Below are positions 1-5,931 of a stretch of DNA of 5,931 bases, one piece after another. Source of the DNA: Gammaproteobacteria bacterium (GTDB lineage Bacteria > Pseudomonadota > Gammaproteobacteria > Burkholderiales > Burkholderiaceae_C); NCBI GenBank assembly GCA_018903185.1, contig JAHIQV010000316.1, positions 1-5,931 of the forward strand, given 5' to 3'. The translations under genes were made by a program, and so were the position numbers. Every line of letters begins with the position of its first letter. Positions within the stretch are counted from its first letter, which is position 1. The notes beneath the pieces are model-generated. The model had not been told where the DNA came from. It did not search any database and worked only from the letters and a program-made list of their open reading frames with translations.

Positions 1-26
1 CCGTTCTGACGGACCCGCCAGAACGG
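1..26 (-). terminator. Probable intrinsic terminator hairpin of the outer-membrane protein gene (T tract outside window)
   Basis: Positions 1-8 and 19-26 are perfect inverted complements. The pairing continues inward through 10-11 with 16-17, leaving a four-base loop at 12-15. The single mismatch, 9 against 18, is A-C when read on the plus strand but becomes a U-G wobble in minus-strand RNA, so the stem is complete (about 11 bp, GC-rich) only in that orientation. It lies 18 bases past the stop codon of the gene at 45-578. The U-rich run that would confirm a Rho-independent terminator would fall left of position 1 and cannot be seen. Seen: the stem and its strand bias. Inferred: the terminator role. 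Confidence 0.6.
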
Positions 27-44
27 TGGTGACGCTGCCTTTCG

Positions 45-578
45 TCAGAACTTGTAGCCGACCCCGACGGTGACGCCCTTGAGGGTGGTGTCGTCCTTGT
101 CGTGGTAGGTCATGTAGTCGGCGTTGAGCGAGAGGGCGGGGGTGAGCTGGTAGCTTGCACCGAGGCCGTAGGCCACGGAGGTGGCGCTGTCGGTCTCATT
201 GCCGACGGAGAGCTTGGTGCGTGCCGCACCCAGGCGACCGAAGAGCTCCAGCCCTTCAACCACTTCGATCTTGGGCTTGACGAAGACACCGACCATGTTG
301 TCGACCTCGGCCTTGACACCGGAATTGATGCCGTTCACTTTCACGGACGAGTCCTGTGCGCTGAGACCGAGCATGCCCTCGACGGCCAGGTTGCTGTTCA
401 GTTCATAGCCGATGATGCCGCGCACGTTGGACGGTTTGGAGGAGAAATCGAGGCCACCGACACGGCTTTCCAGCTTCAGCGGCGTGTAGCCGACTTCGCC
501 GTACAGGCCCTCGGCTTGAACAGAAGCGGAGGCAGCGGCGAGCGTGGCCACGGCGAACAAAGGAATCAGACGTTTCAT
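45..578 (-). CDS. Small outer-membrane beta-barrel protein (OmpA-like/opacity-type porin family)
   Basis: This is a 177-residue secreted protein. Residues 1-22 form a typical Sec signal peptide: MKRL, then a hydrophobic Ala/Leu/Val core, then a cleavage site after VQA (residues 20-22). The mature part of about 155 residues alternates polar and apolar residues in short strands. Examples are GLYGEVGYTPLKLE, LELFGRLGAARTKL, SVAYGLGASYQL, LSLNADYMTY and TVGVGYKF. It ends in a C-terminal Phe, the usual signal for outer-membrane barrel assembly. Size and pattern fit an eight-stranded barrel of the OMP_b-brl type; the ligand or role is unknown. The start at 578 was chosen because it begins the signal peptide and has an AAGGAG site 5 bases upstream; the open frame runs 36 codons further but lacks these. 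A -10-like TAGACT lies at 610-615 without a clear -35 box. The 120-bp gap from trhO and the downstream hairpin suggest its own transcript. The barrel class is well supported, the subfamily is not. Confidence 0.88.
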   Translation of the reverse strand: MKRLIPLFAVATLAAASASVQAEGLYGEVGYTPLKLESRVGGLDFSSKPSNVRGIIGYELNSNLAVEGMLGLSAQDSSVKVNGINSGVKAEVDNMVGVFVKPKIEVVEGLELFGRLGAARTKLSVGNETDSATSVAYGLGASYQLTPALSLNADYMTYHDKDDTTLKGVTVGVGYKF

Positions 579-583
579 GAACA

Positions 584-589
584 CTCCTT
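584..589 (-). promoter_or_regulatory. Strong Shine-Dalgarno site for the outer-membrane protein gene
   Basis: On the minus strand the sequence reads AAGGAG, followed by five bases and then ATG at 578. It is the best ribosome binding site in the window. It fixes the start of the barrel protein at the signal-peptide methionine rather than at the upstream in-frame codon. Its strength fits the high expression common for outer-membrane proteins. Confidence 0.8.
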
Positions 590-698
590 GAGAGTCGTTA
601 GGGCAGGCCAGTCTAGGGACAAACCCGCATGAAAACGCCGTGTGTGTGGAAGCGTTACCCGCTTTACACGAGCGATGCAGTCGCAACGGGCGCTCGGT

Positions 699-1649
699 TC
701 ACCGTCGCGGGTCGTGGGTGGGCATGTGCGCACCCACGTGCACTTCCCCGCGCGCCTCGGCGAGCTCGACCTGGCGCTGCCGTTCGGCCAGCTGGGCTTT
801 CTGTTCGGGGCTGCGCTGGTCGTGGCAGTGCGCGCAGCTCACGCCTTTGACGTACAGCGGCGAGGCTTTGTCCTGTTCGCCCAGCGGCCAGCGGCAGGAG
901 CGACACAGTTCATGGGGGCCGGGCTGCAGGCCGTGACCCACGCTCACCCGTTCGTCAAACACAAAACACGCACCCTCCCAGGTGCTCTGCTCGGGTGGAA
1001 CTTCTTCCAGGTATTTGAGGATGCCGCCTTCGAGGTGGTAGACCTCATCAAACCCGTGCTTCTTCATCAGCGCGGTGGACTTCTCGCAACGGATACCGCC
1101 GGTGCAGAACATCGCGATTTTGGGTTTCCTGTCGCCCTGCAAACCGGGCTGGGCATCAAGCCAGGCGGGCAGTTCGGTGAAGGTCCTGATGTTCGGGTTG
1201 ATGGCGCCCTGGAACGTGCCGATGGCGACCTCGTAATCGTTGCGGGTGTCGATGAGCACCACGTCCGGGTCGGCCACCAGGGCGTTCCAGTCCTGGGGTT
1301 TGACGTACTGGCCCACGGTCTTGTTCGGGTCCAGCCCGGGCACGCGCAAGGTGACGATTTCCTTTTTCAGGCGCACCTTCATGCGCAGGAAAGGCGGCTT
1401 GTGGGCCCAGGCCTCCTTGTGTTGCAGCGTGGCCAGGCGGGGATCGGCCCGCAGGTGCGCCAGCACCGCACGCACGCCCGTCTCCAGGCCGGCGATGGTA
1501 CCGTTGATGCCTTCGCTCGCCAGCAGCAGCGTGCCCTTGACCTGGTGCGCATCGCAACAGGCTTGCAGCGGTTCGCGCAGCGCCTCGACATCGGGCAGGT
1601 CCACGAACTTGTAGAGGGCGGCGGTGAGGTAGCGCGGGACAGATTCCAT
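699..1649 (-). CDS. trhO: tRNA uridine 5-hydroxylase TrhO (rhodanese family, YceA/UPF0176)
   Basis: This 316-residue cytoplasmic enzyme belongs to the family that in E. coli hydroxylates uridine 34 of certain tRNAs to 5-hydroxyuridine using molecular oxygen; ho5U is the precursor of wobble modifications such as cmo5U and mo5U. An N-terminal domain (about 1-95) includes the conserved stretch [16 protein letters not shown] (residues 39-54). A rhodanese domain follows at about 122-216, with [11 protein letters not shown] (130-140) and the active loop [10 protein letters not shown] (181-190). Cys182 sits at the rhodanese catalytic position and Cys188 follows in the same loop. The C-terminal part has two CxxC pairs, Cys249/Cys252 and Cys272/Cys275, which probably bind a metal, and a charged Glu/Gln/Arg-rich tail. 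It is somewhat shorter than the E. coli protein (about 350 residues), with no sign of damage. The start at 1649 gives the family-like N terminus [10 protein letters not shown]; the longer upstream frame is Pro/Arg-rich and overlaps the preceding gene. No good Shine-Dalgarno site is seen: a GAGGGG stands 12 bases away. It begins 43 bases after the patatin-like gene, so co-transcription is plausible. Confidence 0.93.
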   Translation of the reverse strand: MESVPRYLTAALYKFVDLPDVEALREPLQACCDAHQVKGTLLLASEGINGTIAGLETGVRAVLAHLRADPRLATLQHKEAWAHKPPFLRMKVRLKKEIVTLRVPGLDPNKTVGQYVKPQDWNALVADPDVVLIDTRNDYEVAIGTFQGAINPNIRTFTELPAWLDAQPGLQGDRKPKIAMFCTGGIRCEKSTALMKKHGFDEVYHLEGGILKYLEEVPPEQSTWEGACFVFDERVSVGHGLQPGPHELCRSCRWPLGEQDKASPLYVKGVSCAHCHDQRSPEQKAQLAERQRQVELAEARGEVHVGAHMPTHDPRR

Positions 1650-1692
1650 GGGCGGAATTATCCCCTCGCACCCCGGTACGCGCTGGCCCGCC

Positions 1693-2793
1693 CTACAGCG
1701 CCTCGATGCGCGAAAGGTCGGGTCGCTCCAGCCACTGGGCAAATTCGTCGGCGAGTTGCGCGGCGGCGGCGGTGGCACCGCTCCAGACGCGCTTGCGGCT
1801 GGTGATGTCCTGGCCGTAGTGCGTGAAGTCGCCGCGGTCGGGCAGTTTGCCGTTGGGCAGTGTCTTGACCCAGGCCGGGTCGGGCGCGATCACCAGCATG
1901 TGGTCCAGCGCGGGGCTGGACCGGTGGCGGCGCTTCCAGGATTTGTCGAGCCAGCCGGGCACCACCAACTGCTGGAAATGCGGGTAGAGCACCAGAGGGG
2001 CCACCGGGTTGCTCAGGTAACGCAGGTGCAGGTGGTAGTCGGTGATGCCGCCGTCCCAGTAGGGCCCCGATGGCGCACCCGCAATGCCTTGCACGGGCCG
2101 GAGCATGAAGGGGATGGAGCAGCTGGCCTGCAGGGCATCCATGAAGTTGTCTTCGCGCAGGGGCGCCTGACGCGTGCGCAGGTCGGTCGTCTCAAACGGG
2201 AGCGGCGCATCAGGCCGTGCCGCACCATCCGCTGTGGACGTCGAGAACACGACACGCTCCAGCCAGCCCCCCAGCGCCTGGCGATGAACGGCGTTGGCCA
2301 CAAACGCACCGAGGTAACCCAGCGGCGTCCGCAGTGGCCCGTCGCGCGCGAGCAGGCGACGCCCACGCGAGGCAACGACGTGCAGCCGGTAGCGCGGGTG
2401 CAACAACACCTCGCTGACGCGCCCGCTGAAAAAGGTCTGCAGGTTGCTGCGGAACTGGCCGCTGATCTGTGCCGCCGTCGCGCGCTTCTGGCCCGGGGGC
2501 AACGCAAAGTGCTGGGCGATGTAATCGCGCTCCAGCCGCTCCAGCGCGCTGGCGGTGCCCTGCAGGCAGGCGGTCGCCATGCGCCAGGCCCCGATCGATG
2601 CCCCGACCAGGTGCACCGGCTGGATGCTGTGGGTCAGCCAGTGACCAAAGATGAAACGGTCCAGCGGACCCAGTATCAGGCCCTTGGGGCCACCGGCGGC
2701 GGCCGGCACCGTGCCCACGTCCTGCGGACGCAGGCCGTGCTGTTCGATGTGCTGACGTGCCTTGGGACCGGCGTAGAGGCGAAGCGCTTGCAT
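1693..2793 (-). CDS. Patatin-like phospholipase family protein
   Basis: This 366-residue predicted lipid acyl hydrolase has all the hallmarks of the patatin Ser-Asp dyad fold, in order. The oxyanion-hole glycine loop is GGPKG (34-38). The nucleophile elbow is GASIG (64-68) with Ser66. The catalytic Asp is Asp247 in WDGG (246-249). Segments around 219-231 ([13 protein letters not shown]) match the region that usually precedes the DG[GA] motif in this family. No signal peptide or membrane segment is visible, so it is probably cytosolic or peripherally membrane-bound. The substrate cannot be told from sequence; phospholipid or another acyl ester is likely from the family. Start choice: ATG at 2793 gives the compact N terminus [10 protein letters not shown]. 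Upstream alternatives at 2826 (ATG) and 2853 (TTG) would add 11 or 20 residues. None of the three has a clear Shine-Dalgarno site, so the start is less certain than the gene. It lies 75 bases after tex and 43 bases before trhO, all on the same strand, so a shared transcript is possible. Confidence 0.85.
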   Translation of the reverse strand: MQALRLYAGPKARQHIEQHGLRPQDVGTVPAAAGGPKGLILGPLDRFIFGHWLTHSIQPVHLVGASIGAWRMATACLQGTASALERLERDYIAQHFALPPGQKRATAAQISGQFRSNLQTFFSGRVSEVLLHPRYRLHVVASRGRRLLARDGPLRTPLGYLGAFVANAVHRQALGGWLERVVFSTSTADGAARPDAPLPFETTDLRTRQAPLREDNFMDALQASCSIPFMLRPVQGIAGAPSGPYWDGGITDYHLHLRYLSNPVAPLVLYPHFQQLVVPGWLDKSWKRRHRSSPALDHMLVIAPDPAWVKTLPNGKLPDRGDFTHYGQDITSRKRVWSGATAAAAQLADEFAQWLERPDLSRIEAL

Positions 2794-2868
2794 AAGGCCA
2801 CGATTGTCTCGCAGCCTGAGGCCCATGCGCCCAGGCGGCTCAGCGCCACCCAACGTCCGGGGCCGGAT

Positions 2869-5280
2869 TCAGCCTTTTTTCATCCCCTGCAGACGCGCAA
2901 ATGCCGAGGCCATGGCCGAAGCCGGCTGCGCGGACGATGGCCCCGCACCGGCCGGGCGACCACCACCGGAGCGTGAGCCCGAACGGGCAGGCTCAAACCG
3001 GTTGTCACGCGGCGCCCCGTCGTCCCGTCCGGAACGGGTCGGCGCATCGCCCAGTTTCATGGACAGTCCGATGCGCTTGCGCGCCACATCGACCTCCATC
3101 ACCCTGACCTTGACGATGTCGCCGGTCTTGACGATCTCGCGGGCGTCGTTGACGAACTTGTTCGCCAGCTGGCTCACGTGGACCAGGCCGTCCTGGTGCA
3201 CGCCCAGGTCGATGAAAGCGCCGAACTGGGCCACGTTGCTCACCGTGCCTTCGAGGATCATGCCTTCGCGCAGGTCGCTGATGTCGTCCACGCCGTCGTT
3301 GAAGCGCGCCACCTGGAAGTCCGGGCGCGGGTCGCGGCCGGGCTTCTCCAGCTCGGTCAGGATGTCCTTGACCGTGATGACGCCGAATTTCTCATTGGCG
3401 AACAGCTCCGGGCGCAGGGTCTTGAGCATGTCGGCCCGGCCCATGAGCGTGGCCACGGGCTGGCCGGTCTGGGCGATGATCTGCTCGACCACCGGGTAGG
3501 TCTCCGGGTGCACGCCGGTCATGTCCAGCGGGTTGTCGCCCCCGCGGATGCGCAGGAAGCCCGCGCTCTGCTCGAAGGTCTTGGCCCCCAGGCCGGTCAC
3601 GTCGAGCAGCTGCTGGCGGTTCCTGAACGCGCCGTTGGCCTCGCGCCAGCGCACCACCGACTTGGCCACGGTGGCCGAGAGTCCCGAAACGCGCGAGAGC
3701 AGCGGCACGCTCGCGGTGTTCAGGTCCACGCCCACGCCGTTCACGCAGTCTTCGACCACCGCTTCCAGCGTGCGCGCGAGTTCGCTCTGGTTCACGTCGT
3801 GCTGGTACTGGCCCACGCCAATGCTCTTGGGGTCGATCTTCACCAGCTCGGCCAGCGGGTCCTGCAGACGGCGCGCGATGGAAGCGGCACCGCGCAGGCT
3901 CACGTCCACGTCGGGCATTTCCTGCGAGGCGAACTCGCTGGCGGAATACACCGATGCGCCGGCTTCGCTCACCACCACCTTTTGCACGCCTTCAATGCCG
4001 GCTTTGGCCAGCAGCTTGATCAGGTCGGCAGCGAGCTTGTCGGTCTCGCGGCTGGCGGTGCCGTTGCCAATGGCGATCAGGTTCACGCCGTGTTTGCGCG
4101 CCAGCAGACCCAGGGTGTGCAGCGAGCCGTCCCAGTCGCGCCGGGGCTCGTGCGGGTACACGGTGGACGTGTCCACCAGCTTGCCGGTGGCGTCCACCAC
4201 CGCCACCTTCACGCCGGTGCGGATGCCCGGGTCCAGCCCCATCACGACACGCGGGCCGGCGGGTGCGGCCAGCAGCAGGTCGCGCAGGTTGTCGGCAAAC
4301 ACCTTGATCGCCACCGCCTCGGCGCTCTCGCGCAGGCGGGCGAACAGGTCTCGTTCGCTGGACAGGCTGAGCTTGACGCGCCAGGTCCAGGCCACACACT
4401 TGCGCAGCAGGTCGTCGGCCTTGCGGCCCTGGTGGCTCCAGCCCAAGTGCAGCGCGATGCGGCCCTCGGCCAGCGACACCGTGGGCGCCGGCTTGCCGCT
4501 GGCCAGCAGCACAGCTTCGGGCTCGGGCAGCACCAGCTTGGCATCCAGGATCTCCAGCGAGCGGCCACGGAACACGGCCAGCGCACGGTGCGAGGGCACG
4601 CGGCTGATCGGTTCGTCGTAGTCGAAGTAATCGCGGAACTTGGCCACGTCAGGGTGGTTTTCATCCTTGCCCGCCACCAGCTTGCTCTGCAACAGGCCCT
4701 CGGCCCAGAGCCATTCGCGCAGGTTCTGCAGCAGCGCCGCGTCTTCGGCCCAGCGTTCGCTCAGGATGTCGCGCACGCCGTCGAGCACGGCGGGCACGGT
4801 GGAAAAATCCGCGCCCGGCTTGCCGTCGTCCAGCAACTCGGGCGGCTTCGTGAAGGCCGCGGCCTCGGCCATCGGGTCCAGTGTCGGGTCGGCAAACAGC
4901 TGGTCGGCCAGCGGCTCGATGCCGAACTCGCGCGCGATCTGGCCCTTGGTGCGGCGCTTCTGCTTGAACGGCAGGTACAGGTCTTCCAGTTCCTGCTTGG
5001 TCGGCGCGGCGGCGATGGCGGCTCGCAGCGCGGGCGTCAGCTTGCCCTGCTCGTCGATGCTTTTCAGCACGGTCGCGCGCCGGTCTTCGAGCTCACGCAG
5101 GTAGCCCAGGCGGTATTCGAGTTCGCGCAGCTGGATGTCGTCCAGGCCGCCGGTGGCTTCCTTGCGGTAGCGCGCGATGAAGGGCACGGTGGAGCCACCG
5201 TCGAGCAGCTCCACAGCCGCCTTGATCTGGTGAACGCCGACCCGGATTTCCTGCGCGATCTGCGCGATGATGGTGTGCAT
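2869..5280 (-). CDS. tex: Tex family RNA-binding transcription accessory protein (YhgF-like)
   Basis: This 803-residue cytoplasmic protein contains the full Tex architecture. The helical Tex N-terminal region includes VPFIARYRKEATGGLDD (32-48) and LYLPFKQKRRTK (101-112). A YqgF/RNase H-like domain follows, with GLDPGIRTG (348-356) and SEAGASVYSASEFA (438-451). A helix-hairpin-helix region lies at about 518-577 (DLNTAS; GLGAKTFEQSAGFLRI). An S1 RNA-binding domain lies at about 672-743 (EGTVSNVAQFGAFIDLGVHQDGLVHVSQL is its core, split here as EGTVSNVAQFGAF then IDLGVHQDGLVHVSQL). Homologues bind nucleic acid and are linked to transcription and, in some pathogens, to toxin or virulence gene expression; the molecular role is not fully settled. 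The protein is slightly longer than E. coli YhgF (about 773), the excess being a Gly/Arg/Ser/Pro-rich tail (744-803) that ends in a short Ala-rich helix-like stretch and KKG. The start at 5280 matches the family N terminus MHTIIAQIAQEIRV, and AGGGG lies 4 bases upstream. The open frame extends 40 codons further but is Cys/Pro-rich and unlike the family. No frameshift is seen. Confidence 0.96.
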   Translation of the reverse strand: MHTIIAQIAQEIRVGVHQIKAAVELLDGGSTVPFIARYRKEATGGLDDIQLRELEYRLGYLRELEDRRATVLKSIDEQGKLTPALRAAIAAAPTKQELEDLYLPFKQKRRTKGQIAREFGIEPLADQLFADPTLDPMAEAAAFTKPPELLDDGKPGADFSTVPAVLDGVRDILSERWAEDAALLQNLREWLWAEGLLQSKLVAGKDENHPDVAKFRDYFDYDEPISRVPSHRALAVFRGRSLEILDAKLVLPEPEAVLLASGKPAPTVSLAEGRIALHLGWSHQGRKADDLLRKCVAWTWRVKLSLSSERDLFARLRESAEAVAIKVFADNLRDLLLAAPAGPRVVMGLDPGIRTGVKVAVVDATGKLVDTSTVYPHEPRRDWDGSLHTLGLLARKHGVNLIAIGNGTASRETDKLAADLIKLLAKAGIEGVQKVVVSEAGASVYSASEFASQEMPDVDVSLRGAASIARRLQDPLAELVKIDPKSIGVGQYQHDVNQSELARTLEAVVEDCVNGVGVDLNTASVPLLSRVSGLSATVAKSVVRWREANGAFRNRQQLLDVTGLGAKTFEQSAGFLRIRGGDNPLDMTGVHPETYPVVEQIIAQTGQPVATLMGRADMLKTLRPELFANEKFGVITVKDILTELEKPGRDPRPDFQVARFNDGVDDISDLREGMILEGTVSNVAQFGAFIDLGVHQDGLVHVSQLANKFVNDAREIVKTGDIVKVRVMEVDVARKRIGLSMKLGDAPTRSGRDDGAPRDNRFEPARSGSRSGGGRPAGAGPSSAQPASAMASAFARLQGMKKG

Positions 5281-5284
5281 GTGA

Positions 5285-5289
5285 CCCCT
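5285..5289 (-). promoter_or_regulatory. Probable ribosome binding site of tex
   Basis: The minus strand reads AGGGG four bases before the ATG at 5280. It is a partial Shine-Dalgarno match at slightly short spacing. It supports the methionine that begins the conserved Tex N terminus over the upstream in-frame codon at 5400. Confidence 0.5.
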
Positions 5290-5373
5290 GTCGTCCTGCC
5301 CGCACGTTGGGCGGGGCTTCAAGAAGGGGCGCAGTTTGCCACAAGCCGGATGGCCCTCACGCCAATGAGCGCC

Positions 5374-5393
5374 CCGTTCCGACACTGGAACGG
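5374..5393 (-). other. Perfect 7-bp inverted repeat between the histidine kinase gene and tex
   Basis: CCGTTCC (5374-5380) and GGAACGG (5387-5393) are exact inverted complements around a six-base spacer. The element lies 24 bases past the kinase stop codon and about 93 bases before the tex start. No T run follows on either strand, so it does not meet the usual standard for an intrinsic terminator. It could be a transcript 3'-end stabiliser, part of a Rho-dependent end region, a leader hairpin of tex or a dyad operator. In a GC-rich region a chance repeat of this length is also possible. The role is unassigned. Confidence 0.35.
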
Positions 5394-5401
5394 TGTACAA
5401 G

Positions 5402-5418
5402 GCCGCGGGTACCGCGGC
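5402..5418 (-). other. Perfect GC-only 7-bp inverted repeat abutting the kinase stop codon
   Basis: GCCGCGG (5402-5408) and CCGCGGC (5412-5418) are exact inverted complements with a three-base spacer. The right arm runs into the first base of the kinase TAG stop codon (5418-5420). In minus-strand RNA this would be a very stable hairpin just after the stop, followed by UUGUACA rather than a U run. It is a candidate 3'-end hairpin for the kinase transcript, working alone or with the second inverted repeat at 5374-5393. Classic terminator status is not supported because the U tract is missing. Confidence 0.4.
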
Positions 5419-5931
5419 TACGGTTCCGGATGCGCCGACACCACCGATGGAGGAACTGGCGCCGCCTCCGCGGGCCGCAGCAGGAAAGCCGGGTCCGGGC
5501 AGGGCAAGCTCAGAAAAACACGCGTGCCCTGGCCGGGTGTGCTATCGATCTCCAGCGTGCCCCCCATATCCGTGGCCCGGCGCAGCATGCCGGCCAGCCC
5601 TTTGCTCCGGGCTGCCTGACGCCGCCGGTGGTCGTCAAAACCCCTCCCGTTGTCCGCGATGGTCAACTCAATGCGCCGGCCCGTTTCATCGTATTCGCAC
5701 ACCACACGGATCTCGGTCGCCTGGGCATGGCGCATCACGTTGGCGATGGCCTCCTGTGCAATCTTGAGGAACTGTGTGACGGCGTGCGGCGACAGCTGCC
5801 CCATGGCCGGACTGTCTTCGATGTCCCACACCATGAAGATTCCCATGCGGTCCAGGCAGGGCTGAACCCGGTAGCGCAGCATGGCCAGCGCTTCGAGTGG
5901 ATGGGTCACGTCTTCGTACAGGCCGTCCACC
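5418..5931 (-). CDS. Sensor histidine kinase, C-terminal part (NarL/UhpB-type HATPase domain), 5'-truncated by window edge
   Basis: The last 170 complete codons of a kinase gene enter from the right edge; the true start lies outside. The visible part is the ATP-binding domain (HATPase_c). Counting from the first complete codon, the N box is IAQEAIANVMRHAQAT (57-72) with Glu60 and Asn64. The G1 box is DNGRGF (93-98), and the G2 box is GLAGMLRRA (111-119). A final glycine loop, TPGQGT (131-136), precedes the last strand. The GLxGMxxRA form and the N box with RHAxAT are typical of the HisKA_3 group (NarX, UhpB, DegS), whose partners are LuxR-type response regulators. The dimerisation/His domain and any sensor or membrane segments must lie beyond position 5931. 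A Pro/Ala-rich tail of about 25 residues follows the domain. No response regulator lies downstream; the next gene is tex, 137 bases on, so the partner is upstream or elsewhere. The signal sensed is unknown. Confidence 0.92.
   Translation of the reverse strand, partial: VDGLYEDVTHPLEALAMLRYRVQPCLDRMGIFMVWDIEDSPAMGQLSPHAVTQFLKIAQEAIANVMRHAQATEIRVVCEYDETGRRIELTIADNGRGFDDHRRRQAARSKGLAGMLRRATDMGGTLEIDSTPGQGTRVFLSLPCPDPAFLLRPAEAAPVPPSVVSAHPEP

Noticed and set aside
650..664. A 5-bp inverted repeat (AAGCG/CGCTT) between trhO and the outer-membrane protein gene
   Set aside because: The stem is short, has no T run and no second sign of function; the 120-bp gap otherwise shows only the ribosome site and a weak -10-like box.
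579..686. N-terminal extension of the outer-membrane protein to position 686
   Set aside because: It would bury the signal peptide behind 36 residues including Cys and Arg that look non-coding, while the internal ATG has a strong AAGGAG site.
713..738. A perfect 8-bp inverted repeat with a 10-base spacer near the 3' end of trhO
   Set aside because: It lies within the coding sequence (His-Val-Gly-Ala-His and following residues) and no T run follows on the minus strand, so a terminator is not supported. It may be a chance result of GT/AC-rich codons.
642..1805. A 387-codon plus-strand frame opposite trhO
   Set aside because: It has the same antisense composition (rich in His, Gln, Gly, Val, Arg), no motif and no ribosome site, and it covers a gene with a clear rhodanese active loop.
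1648..2976. A 442-codon plus-strand frame opposite the patatin-like gene
   Set aside because: It is antisense to a gene with all three patatin motifs and overlaps the 3' end of tex; the translation looks like a composition shadow.
5281..5400. N-terminal extension of tex to position 5400
   Set aside because: The extra 40 residues do not resemble Tex N termini and span the intergenic inverted repeat; the internal ATG has a nearby AGGGG.
3178..5619. An 813-codon open frame on the plus strand, opposite tex
   Set aside because: It is exactly antisense to a gene with unmistakable Tex domains. Its translation is a monotonous His/Val/Gln/Ala/Gly/Leu mix with no recognisable motif, as expected when a GC-biased codon third position suppresses stops on the other strand. 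It also runs through the tex upstream region into the kinase gene with no change of character.

Overview
The window is GC-rich DNA. It is densely packed with genes that all read on the minus strand, so transcription runs from high to low coordinates. It carries a NarL/UhpB-type sensor kinase, a Tex protein with a basic Gly/Arg tail, a patatin-like protein, a rhodanese tRNA hydroxylase and a small outer-membrane barrel. This content and the composition suggest a Gram-negative betaproteobacterium, probably Burkholderiales and perhaps Comamonadaceae-like. The taxonomic placement is inference from gene style and composition, not from a marker gene.

Layout in transcription order: (1) the 3' part of a sensor histidine kinase, entering from the right edge and ending at 5418; (2) a 137-bp intergenic stretch with two perfect 7-bp inverted repeats; (3) tex, 5280 to 2869, a nucleic-acid-binding transcription accessory protein; (4) a 75-bp gap; (5) a patatin-like lipid acyl hydrolase, 2793 to 1693; (6) a 43-bp gap; (7) trhO, 1649 to 699, the oxygen-dependent tRNA uridine 5-hydroxylase; (8) a 120-bp gap; (9) a small outer-membrane beta-barrel protein with a signal peptide, 578 to 45, followed by a hairpin at the left edge that looks like its terminator.

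The short gaps between tex, the patatin-like gene and trhO allow a shared transcript. The histidine kinase and the outer-membrane protein look like separate units. No single pathway unites the genes: they cover signalling, transcription and RNA housekeeping, lipid hydrolysis, tRNA modification and envelope.

There are no tRNAs, rRNAs, CRISPR arrays, insertion sequences, attachment sites or phage genes. No stretch above 300 bp lacks a gene. Very long plus-strand open frames, including one of 813 codons opposite tex, are judged to be composition-driven shadows. I did not find a convincing new system. The points most worth a second look are the uncharacterised patatin-like gene beside trhO, the paired hairpins before tex, and the apparent lack of Shine-Dalgarno sites on two genes.
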